Assembly (NCBI GenBank): GCA_963800215.1
Contig: CAWCZY010000008.1
Span: forward strand, 277,769 to 341,768
Reading direction: 5' to 3'
Source of the DNA: JAJPKK01 sp963800215
Lineage (GTDB): Bacteria; Pseudomonadota; Alphaproteobacteria; Rhizobiales; Xanthobacteraceae
DNA: 64,000 nucleotides
A model generated the notes under the pieces. It did not search any database and had not been told where the DNA came from. It saw nothing but the letters and a program-made list of their open reading frames with translations. Shown here piece by piece: positions 9,254 through 18,188 of this stretch; positions within the stretch are counted from its first letter, which is position 1; the number at the start of each line of letters is the position of its first letter. The position numbers and the translations under genes were made by a program.

Positions 9254-9631
9254 GCGGTTTCCGTTGTCGGACCGGCAAAGATGGAGGCCCGCGACTATTT
9301 TCGCAATGGCGAAACGGAGATGGGGCGACGCTGCAAAGGCTCGACAAACGCTCCCGGTTGTGCTCGCCGTACAAATAAGCGCTCGACGGCCAGCCGGCTT
9401 CCAATTCCAGGCGGACGGCATTATCAGGCGAATGATGGTTACTCCACCCTTTCCTCGGAGCCGGAAACCGTCCATATCGCGGTACCCGCGGATGCCTGGT
9501 CGGAGCATGCGGATTCATCGCCGCTCGTCGCCGGCCGGATTTCGCTGCCGCTGCGTTCGCGATAAAGTCGGGTGTTCCGACAAACACGCGCCACAACGGC
9601 GATAAGGCAATCACACGTCTGGAGGGGTCCC
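9254..9631. other. 378-bp divergent intergenic region
   Basis: Separates the zinc peptidase (minus) from the NHL-repeat protein (plus). I see a good ribosome-binding site (ggaggg, 9621-9626) for the right-hand gene and nothing else that I can name; open frames here show no family resemblance. Confidence 0.5.
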
Positions 9632-10792
9632 ATGGATGCAGTCACGCGTTGCGTCATCACTGCCGTCGCGGTCGTCGCGTTCGGCCAAACCGGCTTGAGC
9701 GGCCGCCTCGCCGCCCAGACTCCGGCGGCGCAGACCCGCGAGGTTCCGATGTTCGAACCGGACCCGTCATGGCCCAAGCTGCCGAGCAAATATGTGTGGG
9801 GCCAGGTGTCCAGCGTGTCGATCGACGACCACGGCAATGCCTGGATCCTGCAGCGGCCGAGCACCGTGCGCGCCGACCAGAAGGCTTTTGCCGCACCACC
9901 GGTGCTGGAATTCGACGAGGCCGGAAATTTCATCCAGGGCTGGGGCGGGCCCGGCGAGGGCTATGACTGGCCTGAAACCGAGCACGGCATCTATGTCGAC
10001 CCCAAGGGTTTCGTCTGGCTCGGCGGCAACGGCAAGACCGACGATTTCCTGGTCAAGTTCACCAAGGACGGCAAGTTCGTCATGCAGATCGGCCACAAAG
10101 GCCAGAGCAAGGGCAACAAGGACACCGAGAACGTGAACCAGGCGGCGGACACCTTCGTCTATGCGCCGACCAACGAGCTGTTCGTCGCCGACGGCTATGG
10201 CAACCGGCGCGTGATCGTGTTCGACGCCGACACCGGCGCCTTCAAGCGGATGTGGGGCGCGTTCGGCAACCCGCCGCTCGACGACGTCCCGGCCAAGCCC
10301 AAGGTGCCGGAAAACCAGCGCATCCCCGCCAAGGAGGAAACCGGCCCGGGGCCATTGCAGTTCGAACGGCCGGTGCATGCGGCGCGGGTATCGAACGACG
10401 GGCTCGTCTATGTGTCCGACCGCGGCGGCAAGCGGGTGCAGGTGTTCACCCTCGACGGCAAGTTCGTGATGCAGAAGTTCATCGACCGCTATTGCGAAGC
10501 TCCGCATTGCGGCAACGGCCAGACGGTGGCGAGCACCGCCTTCTCCCCCGACCCCGAGCAAAAGTTCCTCTATGTCGCGAGCCGCAGCCCGGCGCGGCTG
10601 TGGATCCTCGACCGCAAGACGCTCGACCCGCTCGATTCGTTCGGCCGCAACGGCGTCGCGCCCGGAGAGTTCTACGTCATGCACCACATGAACGTGGACA
10701 CCAAAGGCAACCTCTACGTCACCGAGGTCCAGGACGGCAAACGCATCCAGAAATTCGTCTTCAAGGGCATGAAGACGGTGCCGGTGAATTAG
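9632..10792 (+). CDS. Secreted NHL-repeat / six-bladed beta-propeller protein
   Basis: A 386-residue protein with a Sec-type signal peptide (MDAVTRCVITAVAVVAFG ... LAAQ). The body is made of propeller repeats with recurring D-x-x-G-N-x-W/Y/L and G-N-R-R-V-x-V-F-D motifs (IDDHGNAWIL, DGYGNRRVIVF, VSDRGGKRVQVF, VDTKGNLYVTEVQ). Proteins like this are exported and found beside oxidoreductases and peptidases in soil Alphaproteobacteria; no activity can be assigned. I chose the ATG at 9632 because of the ggaggg site and because it begins the signal peptide. Confidence 0.85.
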   Translation: MDAVTRCVITAVAVVAFGQTGLSGRLAAQTPAAQTREVPMFEPDPSWPKLPSKYVWGQVSSVSIDDHGNAWILQRPSTVRADQKAFAAPPVLEFDEAGNFIQGWGGPGEGYDWPETEHGIYVDPKGFVWLGGNGKTDDFLVKFTKDGKFVMQIGHKGQSKGNKDTENVNQAADTFVYAPTNELFVADGYGNRRVIVFDADTGAFKRMWGAFGNPPLDDVPAKPKVPENQRIPAKEETGPGPLQFERPVHAARVSNDGLVYVSDRGGKRVQVFTLDGKFVMQKFIDRYCEAPHCGNGQTVASTAFSPDPEQKFLYVASRSPARLWILDRKTLDPLDSFGRNGVAPGEFYVMHHMNVDTKGNLYVTEVQDGKRIQKFVFKGMKTVPVN

Positions 10793-10814
10793 CGCTACGA
10801 CCCTCGCCCGCCGG

Positions 10815-10930
10815 TGTCATGCCCCGCGAAAGCGGGGCATCCAGTACCCCCTGTGCCATCGGTGAAACTCACGCCGTGCGCAATCACAACGCTGTGGTTA
10901 CTGGATCGCCCGGTCAAACCGGGCGATGAC
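10815..10930. repeat. Intergenic palindromic repeat, copy A
   Basis: Two hairpins about 70 bp apart: gccccgc-gaaa-gcggggc at 10821-10838 and gatcgcccggt-caa-accgggcgat near 10904-10927. The pattern 'catccagta ... tggatcgcccggtcaa(g)ccgggcgatgac' is a familiar rhizobial intergenic element. It lies 3' of the propeller gene and may also act as a terminator. Confidence 0.75.
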
Positions 10931-11000
10931 AACGACTGGCGTTGGGGACACGACGCTGCTCCAGCACCGCCGCGCGAGTTCACGGCGTCGCGTCACCGCA

Positions 11001-11525
11001 TCAGGTCATCTTTATCGGGATCGCGCCGAGGAAGTCCTGCTTGCCGATGTCGACGCCGCAATGGCGCAGGATCGCGTAAGCGGCGGTGAGGTGGAAATAG
11101 AAGTTCGGCAGCATGAAATGGGTGAGGTAGTCGTCGCCCTTCATGTGACCCTTGTGGACCGGACCGAGCGGGAAAGTGATCTCGCGGGCGCCGGCGCCGT
11201 CGATCGCCTTGGGGTCCAGCGTCTTGATATAGGCGAGCGTCTTGGCGATGCGGGCCTTGAGATCTTCGATGCTCGCCTCGTTGTCCTCGAAGCGCGGCGG
11301 CTCGACGCCGGCGAGCCGGGACAAGCCGTTCTTGGCCTGGTCGCACGCGATCTGCACCTGGCGGGTGAGAGCGAACATGTCCGGCGCGAGCCGCGACTGC
11401 AGAAACACCGCCGGCTCGAACTTCTTGGCGCCGGCGTAGGCCACGGCCTTGTCGAGGACATTGGAGAGCGCGGCAAGGCCGATCTCGAACACCGGAATGG
11501 AGGCCTGAGACATCGAATACGGCAT
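11001..11525 (-). CDS. DUF1993 family protein
   Basis: A 174-residue protein that begins MPYSMSQASIPVFEIGL and contains RLAPDMFALTRQVQIACDQAK and HFMLPNFYFHLTAAYAILRHCGV, the hallmarks of the DUF1993 (four-helix, DinB-like) family. His residues in the helices could bind a metal, as in DinB relatives, but function is unknown. The ATG at 11525 is the conserved family start. It stands alone, with a palindromic repeat on its 3' side and a 316-bp gap upstream. Confidence 0.88.
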   Translation of the reverse strand: MPYSMSQASIPVFEIGLAALSNVLDKAVAYAGAKKFEPAVFLQSRLAPDMFALTRQVQIACDQAKNGLSRLAGVEPPRFEDNEASIEDLKARIAKTLAYIKTLDPKAIDGAGAREITFPLGPVHKGHMKGDDYLTHFMLPNFYFHLTAAYAILRHCGVDIGKQDFLGAIPIKMT

Positions 11526-11841
11526 TGGACGTTTCCTTGGCTTGTTGAAAGGGTTTCGCCATCGCGGCGGAACATGCACACAATGGGCGCTTGATTCAAT
11601 CGGGCTGCGTGCCGCCCGGGCGCCGGAAGACCTGCCCTGCGTTCGCGCCGGCCGGGCGAGAGGGCGTTTCTGCTTCACGAACGAGCGCGCGCAAGAAGGC
11701 GACGAATCGTCTAGGATAGGTGAGTTTCGCCCGCTTGCTTGGCGGTCGCGCCTGCGCAACAAGCAAGTGACCGCGGACACGCGGTCGGCTGTGGGTTGTC
11801 GGGCATTTACGACCATCGCGGCAAACATGGGAGCTCCAGGG
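11526..11841. other. 316-bp divergent intergenic region
   Basis: Lies between the DUF1993 gene (minus) and the ABC transport operon (plus). It must hold the promoter of the transport operon, but I see no clear -35/-10 pair or operator. The open frame running through it into the binding-protein gene has no signal peptide or family match before 11842. Confidence 0.4.
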
Positions 11842-13092
11842 ATGAAACCGACCGGATGGACGCGCCTTTTCGGCGCTGCGGCTCTGAGCTTCGGGCTCAC
11901 CGGCGCCGCACTGGCGCAAAGCACGGTGAAAGTCGGTGCCCTCTACCCGCTGAGCGGGGTAGCTGCGTCGGCCGGCGCCTACGCCAAAGCCGCCGTCGAA
12001 GTGGCCCTCGACATCATCAACAACGACCACCCGGAGCTGGGCGACCTCACGCTGGCCAAGGGCACCGGCTTGCCGGGTCTCGGCGGGGCCAAGGTCGAAG
12101 CCGTTTTCGCCGACAACCAAGGCTCGCCTGCCGCCGGCCAGAACCAGGCCATCCGCCTCATCACCGAGGAAAAGGTAGTCGCGATCAACGGCGCCTATCA
12201 GTCCGGGATCACCCTGACCGCCAGCGCCGCCGCCGAGCGTTACGGCATTCCGTTCCTCACCAGCGAGTCGGTCGCCGCCAGTCTCACCGAACGCGGCTTC
12301 AAATGGTTCTTCCGCACCACACCGATCGCGAGCGACTTCGCGCGCATCTACATGGGGTTTCTCAAGGACATGAAGGCGAAAGGGGCGAAGGTCAATTCGA
12401 TCGCCATCGTCCATGAGAACACTGAATTCGGCACCTCGATCGCGAGCGTTGTTTCCGCGACGTTCAAGGCGAACGGACTCAACGTCGCCCAGGACATCCC
12501 CTATTCCGCCAACACCACGGACGTTCAGAGCCAAGTTCTCCAGCTCAAGGACAAGAAGCCGGACGTGGTGCTTTTCGTCAGCTATACGTCCGACGCCATC
12601 CTCTATGCCAAGACCATGAAATCGTTGGACTATAGGCCTCAGATCATGATGGCCGACGATGCCGGTTTCAACGATCCCGCCTTCATCGCGGCGGTGGGCG
12701 AAATCGTCCAGGGCGTATTCAACCGGGCGTCATGGGTCATCGGGCCGCCCGGCTCGGGCACCTATCTCGTCAACGAGATGTTCAAGAAGAAGTCCGGGGC
12801 GGATCTCGATGACACCTCGGCGCGCGTCCTGCAGGGCTTCCTCGTGCTCGTCGATGCCATAAATCGCGCGGGATCGACCGAGCCCGCCAAGATCCAGGCG
12901 GCGCTGCGGGCGACGGATCTGAAGCCGAACCAGCTGCTCCTCGGTTTCAAGGGCGTGAAATTCGACGAGAAGGGCCAGAACATCCTGGCGTCGGCTCTCG
13001 TCATGCAACTCCGGGACGGAAAGAACTATGTGCCGGTGTGGCCCAAGGATCAAGCAACAGCGGAGGCTGTGCTGCCTTACAAGGGCTGGTGA
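11842..13092 (+). CDS. ABC transporter periplasmic binding protein, branched-chain amino-acid type
   Basis: A 416-residue receptor of the Peripla_BP_6 family, with signal peptide MKPTGWTRLFGAAALSFGLTG and cleavage near ALAQ-ST. The mature start VKVGALYPLSGVAAS, FADNQGSPAAGQNQAIRLI and AINGAYQSGITL are typical. It is the first gene of a five-gene transport operon and would deliver substrate to the two permeases downstream. The family takes Leu/Ile/Val but also amides, urea and aromatic acids, so the substrate is open. MGAPG at 11827 is an alternative start. Confidence 0.92.
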   Translation: MKPTGWTRLFGAAALSFGLTGAALAQSTVKVGALYPLSGVAASAGAYAKAAVEVALDIINNDHPELGDLTLAKGTGLPGLGGAKVEAVFADNQGSPAAGQNQAIRLITEEKVVAINGAYQSGITLTASAAAERYGIPFLTSESVAASLTERGFKWFFRTTPIASDFARIYMGFLKDMKAKGAKVNSIAIVHENTEFGTSIASVVSATFKANGLNVAQDIPYSANTTDVQSQVLQLKDKKPDVVLFVSYTSDAILYAKTMKSLDYRPQIMMADDAGFNDPAFIAAVGEIVQGVFNRASWVIGPPGSGTYLVNEMFKKKSGADLDDTSARVLQGFLVLVDAINRAGSTEPAKIQAALRATDLKPNQLLLGFKGVKFDEKGQNILASALVMQLRDGKNYVPVWPKDQATAEAVLPYKGW

Positions 13093-13134
13093 GTTGGCCT
13101 TTCCGCATCGTCGATCGATCCGAGGCGCGGCGCG

Positions 13135-13998
13135 ATGTCCCTTACCCTCGTCCAGGTGATTGCCGGCGGGCTGCTCCTGGGCGCGGTCTACGCGCTGTTC
13201 TCCTCGGGCCTGACGCTGATCTGGGGCATGATGAACGTCATCAATTTCGCCCATGGCGATTTCGTGATGCTCGGCATGTACGTCGCCTTCCTGGTGTGGA
13301 CGCTGATGGGCGCTGGCCCCGCCGCCGCGGTCCCGATCGCAGCATTGGTGCTCGCGACCCTCGGCATCGTCTGCTACTTCGCCCTCATCCGCCATGTCAT
13401 GCGCGGGCCGATGCTGGCACAGATTCTCGGTACCTTCGGGCTGGCACTGCTGCTGCGCTATTCGGCGCTGTGGTATTTCGGCGCCAATTTCCGCACCCTA
13501 CCGGAGAACCTGGTGGGCGGCACGCTGCAGTTCGGCACCATCCGCATTGAATCCTCACGGCTGCTCGCGGGCGTCGTCGCGCTCCTCGTCACCGCGGGCC
13601 TGCATCTCATCCTGACGCGCACCGCGCTCGGCAGCCGCATGCTGGCGGTGGCGGAAGACGCCGCCGCGGCGGAGTTGATGGGCATCAGGCCCGACCGCAT
13701 GCAGGCGACCGCCTGGGCGCTCGCGGCGGGGGCGACCGGCATCGCCGGCGCGCTGATCGCGAATTTCTTCTACGTGGCGCCGACGGTGGGAGAGACGCTC
13801 GGCCTCGTCGCGTTCGTCACCGTCGCGCTCGGCGGCTTCGGCAGCGTGCCCGGCGCGCTGGTGGCGGGCCTGCTGATCGGGGTCGTCGAGTCGGTATCGG
13901 CGTATGCGATCGGCGCCGTCTACAAGGACATCGTCGTCTACGCCCTTTTCGTGCTCGCGCTGTGGCTGCGGCCGCAGGGATTGCTGGGCAAAGCCTGA
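13135..13998 (+). CDS. livH: ABC transporter permease LivH-like
   Basis: A 287-residue inner-membrane protein with 7-8 hydrophobic segments, starting MSLTLVQVIAGGLLLGAVYALFSSGLTLIWGMMNVINFAHGDFVMLG, which is the LivH signature. The conserved EAA-like loop is around LAVAEDAAAAELMGI. It overlaps the next gene by one base (TGATG) and so is translationally coupled to it. Confidence 0.93.
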   Translation: MSLTLVQVIAGGLLLGAVYALFSSGLTLIWGMMNVINFAHGDFVMLGMYVAFLVWTLMGAGPAAAVPIAALVLATLGIVCYFALIRHVMRGPMLAQILGTFGLALLLRYSALWYFGANFRTLPENLVGGTLQFGTIRIESSRLLAGVVALLVTAGLHLILTRTALGSRMLAVAEDAAAAELMGIRPDRMQATAWALAAGATGIAGALIANFFYVAPTVGETLGLVAFVTVALGGFGSVPGALVAGLLIGVVESVSAYAIGAVYKDIVVYALFVLALWLRPQGLLGKA

Positions 13999-14999
13999 TG
14001 AAACGCATGGTGTGGCCCATGGTCGTGCCCGCTATCGCCCTCGCGCTCGCCGTCGCCCTCGCCTATCCGCTCGTGCTCACCACGCCGTTCCAGCAGCGGC
14101 TCGGCGCGCTGGTGTTGCTCTATGCCATCGGTGCATCGGCGTGGAACATCGTGGGCGGCTATGCCGGCCAAATCTCGGTCGGGCATGCCGTGTTCTTCGG
14201 CTGCGGCGCCTATGGCGCCCTCGCCTCTTATCAGCATCTCGGACTGCCACCGATCGCCGGCCTGCCGATCGGGGTCGCCGTGAGCGTGCTGATCGCCGCC
14301 ATCATAGGGGTCCCGACGCTGCGCCTGTCCGGTCATTACTTCAGCATGGCGACCATCGCGGTCGCCGAACTGGTGCGGCTCGTGGTGTCGGACACCGAGT
14401 GGCTCGGCGGCGCCCAGGGGCTGAGCGGCCCGCCGGTGCCCCGCACCGTGCTCGACCTCTCCTTCATCTCGGCGGTGCCGTACTACTACCTGTTCCTCGC
14501 CGTGCTCGCCGCGGTGCTCGCGGTGACCTGGCAGATGGAGCGCAGCCGCATCGGTTTTTATCTGCGCGCCATCCGCGACAGCGAGCGCGCGGCGCGCTCG
14601 CTCGGGGTCGCGGCGCCGCGCTACAAGCTCTGCGCCTTCATGCTCAGCGCGGCCCTCACTGCTGTCGCTGGCGCGCTCTATGCGGTGATGTTCGGGTTCA
14701 TCGATCCGGAATCCGGGCTCGGCATCCTCATCTCCGTCAAGATGCTGATCATGGCCGCGCTGGGTGGCGCCGGGCTGCTGTTCGGTCCGCTGGTCGGCGC
14801 CGCGATCCTGGTGCCGCTGGAGGAAATCTCCAACAATCTGCTGGGCGGCAACGGGGCCGGCCTCACCTTCGTCGTTTATGGCGCGATCATCGTGGTGATC
14901 GCCCGCTTTCAGCCGGGCGGCATCCTCGGACCCATTACGGTCCTGCTGCGCCGGCACCAGGCTCCGCAGCGCGCCGCAAGCCCGCCCGTCGGGGCGTGA
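13998..14999 (+). CDS. livM: ABC transporter permease LivM-like
   Basis: A 333-residue inner-membrane partner of LivH. Conserved text: NIVGGYAGQISVGHAVFFGCGAYGA, RLSGHYFSMATIAVAEL, RAIRDSERAARSLGVAAPRYKL, ALGGAGLLFGPLVGA. The ATG at 13998 overlaps the livH stop. A reading that starts further upstream would sit inside livH and is not needed. Confidence 0.93.
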   Translation: MKRMVWPMVVPAIALALAVALAYPLVLTTPFQQRLGALVLLYAIGASAWNIVGGYAGQISVGHAVFFGCGAYGALASYQHLGLPPIAGLPIGVAVSVLIAAIIGVPTLRLSGHYFSMATIAVAELVRLVVSDTEWLGGAQGLSGPPVPRTVLDLSFISAVPYYYLFLAVLAAVLAVTWQMERSRIGFYLRAIRDSERAARSLGVAAPRYKLCAFMLSAALTAVAGALYAVMFGFIDPESGLGILISVKMLIMAALGGAGLLFGPLVGAAILVPLEEISNNLLGGNGAGLTFVVYGAIIVVIARFQPGGILGPITVLLRRHQAPQRAASPPVGA

Positions 15000-15009
15000 A
15001 GGGGCGGCC

Positions 15010-15777
15010 GTGCTGATCGAAGCCCGCGACATCACCAAGGCTTTCGGCAGCTTCAGGGCGGTGGACGGCGTGAACGTGGCTGTCGAGGCCGGCACCATCC
15101 TCGGGCTGATCGGCCCCAACGGCGCCGGCAAGTCGACCCTGTTCAATTGCCTCACCGGCGACATTTCGCCGACATCGGGCGCGGTACTCATCGAAGGCCA
15201 AGACGTGACGCGGCTGCCCCCCGAGGAGCGGGCGCGGCGCGGTCTCGCCCGCACCTTCCAGGTGCCGCAGACCTTCGCGCACATGACGGTGCTCGAGAAC
15301 GTCATGATCGGTGCATTCCTGCACACCGGAAGGACGAAGGAAGCGGCCGCGAATGCCCGCGCGGTGATCGAGGATGTCGGCCTCGGTGCCGTCGCCGACG
15401 CGCCCGCCCGCAGCCTCGGCACGCCCGGACGCAAGCGGCTCGAAATCGCCCGCGCACTCGCGACCCGGCCCAAGGTGCTGCTCCTCGACGAGGCGATGGC
15501 GGGCCTGACACCCGCGGAGGTCCAGCGCGCCATTACGCTGATCCGCGCCATTCATGCCGGCGGCGTCACGCTGGTCATCGTCGAGCACATCATGGAGGTG
15601 ATCCTGTCCCTCGCCGACCGGGTGGTGGTGCTGCACCAGGGCCGCGAGATCGCCCAGGGGACGCCGGCCGAAGTCACCGGGCATCCGGCCGTCATCGAGG
15701 CCTATCTCGGCAAGCGCGCCGCCGCCGCCGTCGCGGCCGCCGGCCGGAGCACGGCGGCGCGCGAGGCCTCGCCATGA
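15010..15777 (+). CDS. livG: ABC transporter ATP-binding protein LivG-like
   Basis: A 255-residue ATPase with Walker A GPNGAGKST (about residue 37), the LivG-type TFQVPQTFAHMTVLENVMIGA, Walker B VLLLDEAMAGLTP and switch His in VIVEHIMEVI. The signature segment reads SLGTPGRKRLEIARAL instead of the usual S-x-G-x-Q/R, so the first half of the C-loop is unusual. It starts with GTG at 15010 and has an Ala/Arg-rich tail after the ATPase core. It overlaps livF by four bases (ATGA). Confidence 0.92.
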   Translation: MLIEARDITKAFGSFRAVDGVNVAVEAGTILGLIGPNGAGKSTLFNCLTGDISPTSGAVLIEGQDVTRLPPEERARRGLARTFQVPQTFAHMTVLENVMIGAFLHTGRTKEAAANARAVIEDVGLGAVADAPARSLGTPGRKRLEIARALATRPKVLLLDEAMAGLTPAEVQRAITLIRAIHAGGVTLVIVEHIMEVILSLADRVVVLHQGREIAQGTPAEVTGHPAVIEAYLGKRAAAAVAAAGRSTAAREASP

Positions 15778-16499
15778 CCGCGCTGCTCGCGGTCGACCAT
15801 CTCGAGGTGCGCTATGGCGACCTGATCGGGGTCGCCGACGTGTCGTTCACCGTGCCGGCCGGCGCCGTGGTCGCGCTGCTCGGCTCCAACGGCGCGGGAA
15901 AGACGACGACGCTCAACGCCATCGCCGGCCTGATCCCCGCCACCGGCGGGTCGATCGCGTTCGGCGCCGAGCGGATCGACGGCAGGCCGGCCTATGCGAT
16001 CGTGCGCAAGGGGCTCGCGCTGTCGCCGGAAGGCTGGCGGCTGTTCGTGCAGCAGAGCGTGGAGAACAACCTGCTGCTGGGCGCGACCCCGCTGGCCGAC
16101 CGGTCGCGCATCCCGGCGCTGCTGGAACGCGTCTATACGCTGTTTCCGAAGCTCGCGGAGCGGCGCCGCCAGCGCGCCGGCACCATGTCCGGCGGCGAGC
16201 GCCAGATGCTTGCGGTCGGCCGCGCGCTGATGAGCGAGCCGAAGCTCCTGATGCTGGACGAGCCGAGCCTCGGCCTCGCTCCGGCCGTCATCGAGACGAT
16301 GTACGATGCGCTGGCGCGCCTGCACCGCGAAGGCCTGACCATCCTTCTCGCCGAGCAGGCGATCGAGATGGCGCTCGAAGTGGCGGACCATGCCTATGTG
16401 CTCCAGGTCGGCAGCAGCGTGCTGTCGGGTCCGGCCCGGCAGATCGCCGGGGATCCGGAGGTGCAGCGCATCTATCTCGGCGTCGGCGCTACGACATGA
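15774..16499 (+). CDS. livF: ABC transporter ATP-binding protein LivF-like
   Basis: A 241-residue second ATPase of the operon. Walker A GSNGAGKTT, signature MSGGERQMLAVGRALM, Walker B LLMLDEPSLGLAP and the switch region LLAEQAIEMAL are all intact. The ATG overlaps the livG stop. It is the last gene of the transport operon; a 119-bp gap follows. Confidence 0.93.
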   Translation: MTALLAVDHLEVRYGDLIGVADVSFTVPAGAVVALLGSNGAGKTTTLNAIAGLIPATGGSIAFGAERIDGRPAYAIVRKGLALSPEGWRLFVQQSVENNLLLGATPLADRSRIPALLERVYTLFPKLAERRRQRAGTMSGGERQMLAVGRALMSEPKLLMLDEPSLGLAPAVIETMYDALARLHREGLTILLAEQAIEMALEVADHAYVLQVGSSVLSGPARQIAGDPEVQRIYLGVGATT

Positions 16500-16618
16500 T
16501 GCTGTGTGGCGCGCTCACGCCGAGCGAGACGGATTGACAATCGCGGGCGAGTTCGGATTGTGTGCGCGCGCACGTCCTACCGCACAGCCTTCATTCCAAT
16601 CCTCGAAGGGAATCGCTC

Positions 16619-16819
16619 ATGAAAGCAGCCGCTATCGTTCTCGGACTGATTCTTGCCGTCGTCGCGGTCGTCTACCTGGTGCAGCCGGCGGGTTCGCTGC
16701 CGAGCTTCTTCCCGGGCTTCGAAGCGGGATCGACGCAGATTCATGTCAAGCACGGGATCGCCTCCGCGGTGGCCGCGCTCGTTCTGTTCGGCGTCGGCTG
16801 GTGGGCCGGCCGCCGTTAG
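16619..16819 (+). CDS. Small two-pass membrane protein, hypothetical
   Basis: A 66-residue protein: a hydrophobic helix at residues 3-22, a loop with GSLPSFFPGFEAGSTQIHVKHG, and a second helix (AVAALVLFGVGWWAGRR). The ribosome-binding site gaaggga at 16604-16610 fits the ATG at 16619. I recall similar small proteins in rhizobial genomes without function. It is followed at once by a strong hairpin that also serves the convergent gene. Confidence 0.75.
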   Translation: MKAAAIVLGLILAVVAVVYLVQPAGSLPSFFPGFEAGSTQIHVKHGIASAVAALVLFGVGWWAGRR

Positions 16820-16829
16820 AGTTTAAATT

Positions 16830-16859
16830 CGCTATCCCTTCGAATTGAATCGGATAGCG
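16830..16859. terminator. Bidirectional hairpin terminator between convergent genes
   Basis: Perfect arms CGCTATCC (16830-16837) and GGATAGCG (16852-16859) flank a 14-nt loop, with TTTAAA before and TCTAAA after. It sits in the 42-bp gap between two genes that face each other. Confidence 0.65.
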
Positions 16860-16861
16860 GT

Positions 16862-17419
16862 CTAAAGCCCGAGTACCGCTTGAACCCGGTGCACCACCAA
16901 ATCGCCATTGAGGAATTCAAGCACGGCCTGTTCCTGCGAGACCGGATCATCGCCGGCGACGACTGTAGCGACGGTCACATCGCAACGGCTATTGAAGGCG
17001 AGCGACAGCACCGATTTCGCCGATGGGCCGCCGACCTTATAGCCGCGGCTGCGGCCTTTCATCGAGTGCACCGTTATGGGCCGGCCGGGGCCGAGCGCCG
17101 ATCTTTCGCTGCCGACGATGTCGACGTCGCCGACGCGATCGAGTTCCTCGTCGTCGGCCACTCCGGTTTGACAATTGCAGAAGCCGATTTTCGGTCGCAG
17201 ATAGAGATTGACGTCAATCCCGCAATCGGCCGCCTTGCATTGAAAAGCCCATCCTCCTCCCCACTGGTCGATGGGGAACGGCCACGAGATTTCGGTCCAG
17301 ACCGGCCGGTCGCGCGAAGACGTGCGGTGCGTATCCGGTTTTGCGGCGAGGAAAGCCGCGTAACCGCCAATTCCGGCGACGAGCGCAACTGCGGCGACGG
17401 TTACGGTCCGCTTCCTCAT
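16862..17419 (-). CDS. Exported hypothetical protein with N-terminal membrane anchor
   Basis: A 185-residue protein. Residues 6-27 form a hydrophobic signal or anchor (VTVAAVALVAGIGGYAAFLAA), followed by a periplasmic domain with WPFPIDQWGGGWAFQCKAADCG and FCNCQTGV; the four cysteines could form disulfides. I recall such proteins as conserved hypotheticals in Bradyrhizobium-like genomes. No catalytic motif is visible. The stop at 16862 abuts the shared hairpin. Confidence 0.75.
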   Translation of the reverse strand: MRKRTVTVAAVALVAGIGGYAAFLAAKPDTHRTSSRDRPVWTEISWPFPIDQWGGGWAFQCKAADCGIDVNLYLRPKIGFCNCQTGVADDEELDRVGDVDIVGSERSALGPGRPITVHSMKGRSRGYKVGGPSAKSVLSLAFNSRCDVTVATVVAGDDPVSQEQAVLEFLNGDLVVHRVQAVLGL

Positions 17420-17484
17420 GATGGCTCTTCCGGCTGCTGCTGGCCTTGTCGAACGCGCCTAAAGCATGTCCCACTCACAAGGAA

Positions 17485-17592
17485 TCGTCATGGCCGGGCT
17501 TGTCCCGGCCATCTCGATTGTTGAGGCACGAGCGCAAAGCATACCAAGCCGTACCCTGTTGATCGAGATCGCCGGGTCAAGCCCGGCGATGA
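17485..17592. repeat. Intergenic palindromic repeat, copy B
   Basis: Hairpin atggccggg-cttgt-cccggccat at 17490-17512 and a second one, atcgccggg-tcaag-cccggcgat, at 17568-17590, joined by a spacer whose ends (atctcgat / atcgagat) also pair, so the whole element can fold as one long stem. It lies in the gap upstream of one gene and 3' of soxD. It belongs to the same repeat type as copy A. Confidence 0.75.
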
Positions 17593-17612
17593 CGCCTGTG
17601 GGTTGCTCGCGC

Positions 17613-18188
17613 TCAGAACCAATTGGGTTTCGTAGGATCTGGCGGATACACCGGCACTGCCGGGACGAAGCCATTCCGGTTCGGCATTTCGACCTTCGGC
17701 AGACTCTTGGCGTCCATCACGTCGGTCTCCTGGACGATGCCGTTCCGATAGAGCAGAAATGCGACCAGCGAGTAGACTTCGTCATGGGTGAGCGATCCCG
17801 GCTTAGGGACGGGCATCGCCCGGTTGATATAGTCCCACGCGATCGTCGCATAGGGGTAGTAGGCTACACTGTCCTTTTCCTCAGCCTTGAAAGGGCCGCG
17901 AAAAGGCTTGCCGGGACTGCCCAGCACCAGACGCCGGAGCACCCCCTTTTCCCCATTGTGCCCGTGGCAGACCTCGCACCGGTTCGCAAAGATCACCGCG
18001 CCTTCCTTGGCCGTTCCGCTCCCGGCGGGAAGTCCCTGTCCCTGCGGGCCGATCATGAAGTCGAAGCTCTTGATTTCTTCCTGGCTCAGGGGCTTGCCCA
18101 CGTTATAGGTGGGCGACTGCGCCGGCGCCGCCACAGCGGCCGCCAGGATCACTGCCGGCACGAGCAAGCTAAGAAGTGAACATCGCAT
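17613..18188 (-). CDS. soxD: SoxD-like cytochrome c subunit of sulfite/sulfur dehydrogenase
   Basis: A 191-residue periplasmic c-type cytochrome with a signal peptide (LLSLLVPAVILAAAVAAPAQS) and one haem site C71-E-V-C74-H75, a likely Met ligand in RAMPVPKPGS, and SLTHDEVYSLVAFLLYRNGI. It would take electrons from the SoxC molybdenum subunit encoded just upstream, whose stop it overlaps by 20 bp. Classical SoxD of Paracoccus is longer and diheme; this is the short monohaem form, as in SorB-like partners. ATG 18203 is an alternative start. Confidence 0.85.
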   Translation of the reverse strand: MRCSLLSLLVPAVILAAAVAAPAQSPTYNVGKPLSQEEIKSFDFMIGPQGQGLPAGSGTAKEGAVIFANRCEVCHGHNGEKGVLRRLVLGSPGKPFRGPFKAEEKDSVAYYPYATIAWDYINRAMPVPKPGSLTHDEVYSLVAFLLYRNGIVQETDVMDAKSLPKVEMPNRNGFVPAVPVYPPDPTKPNWF

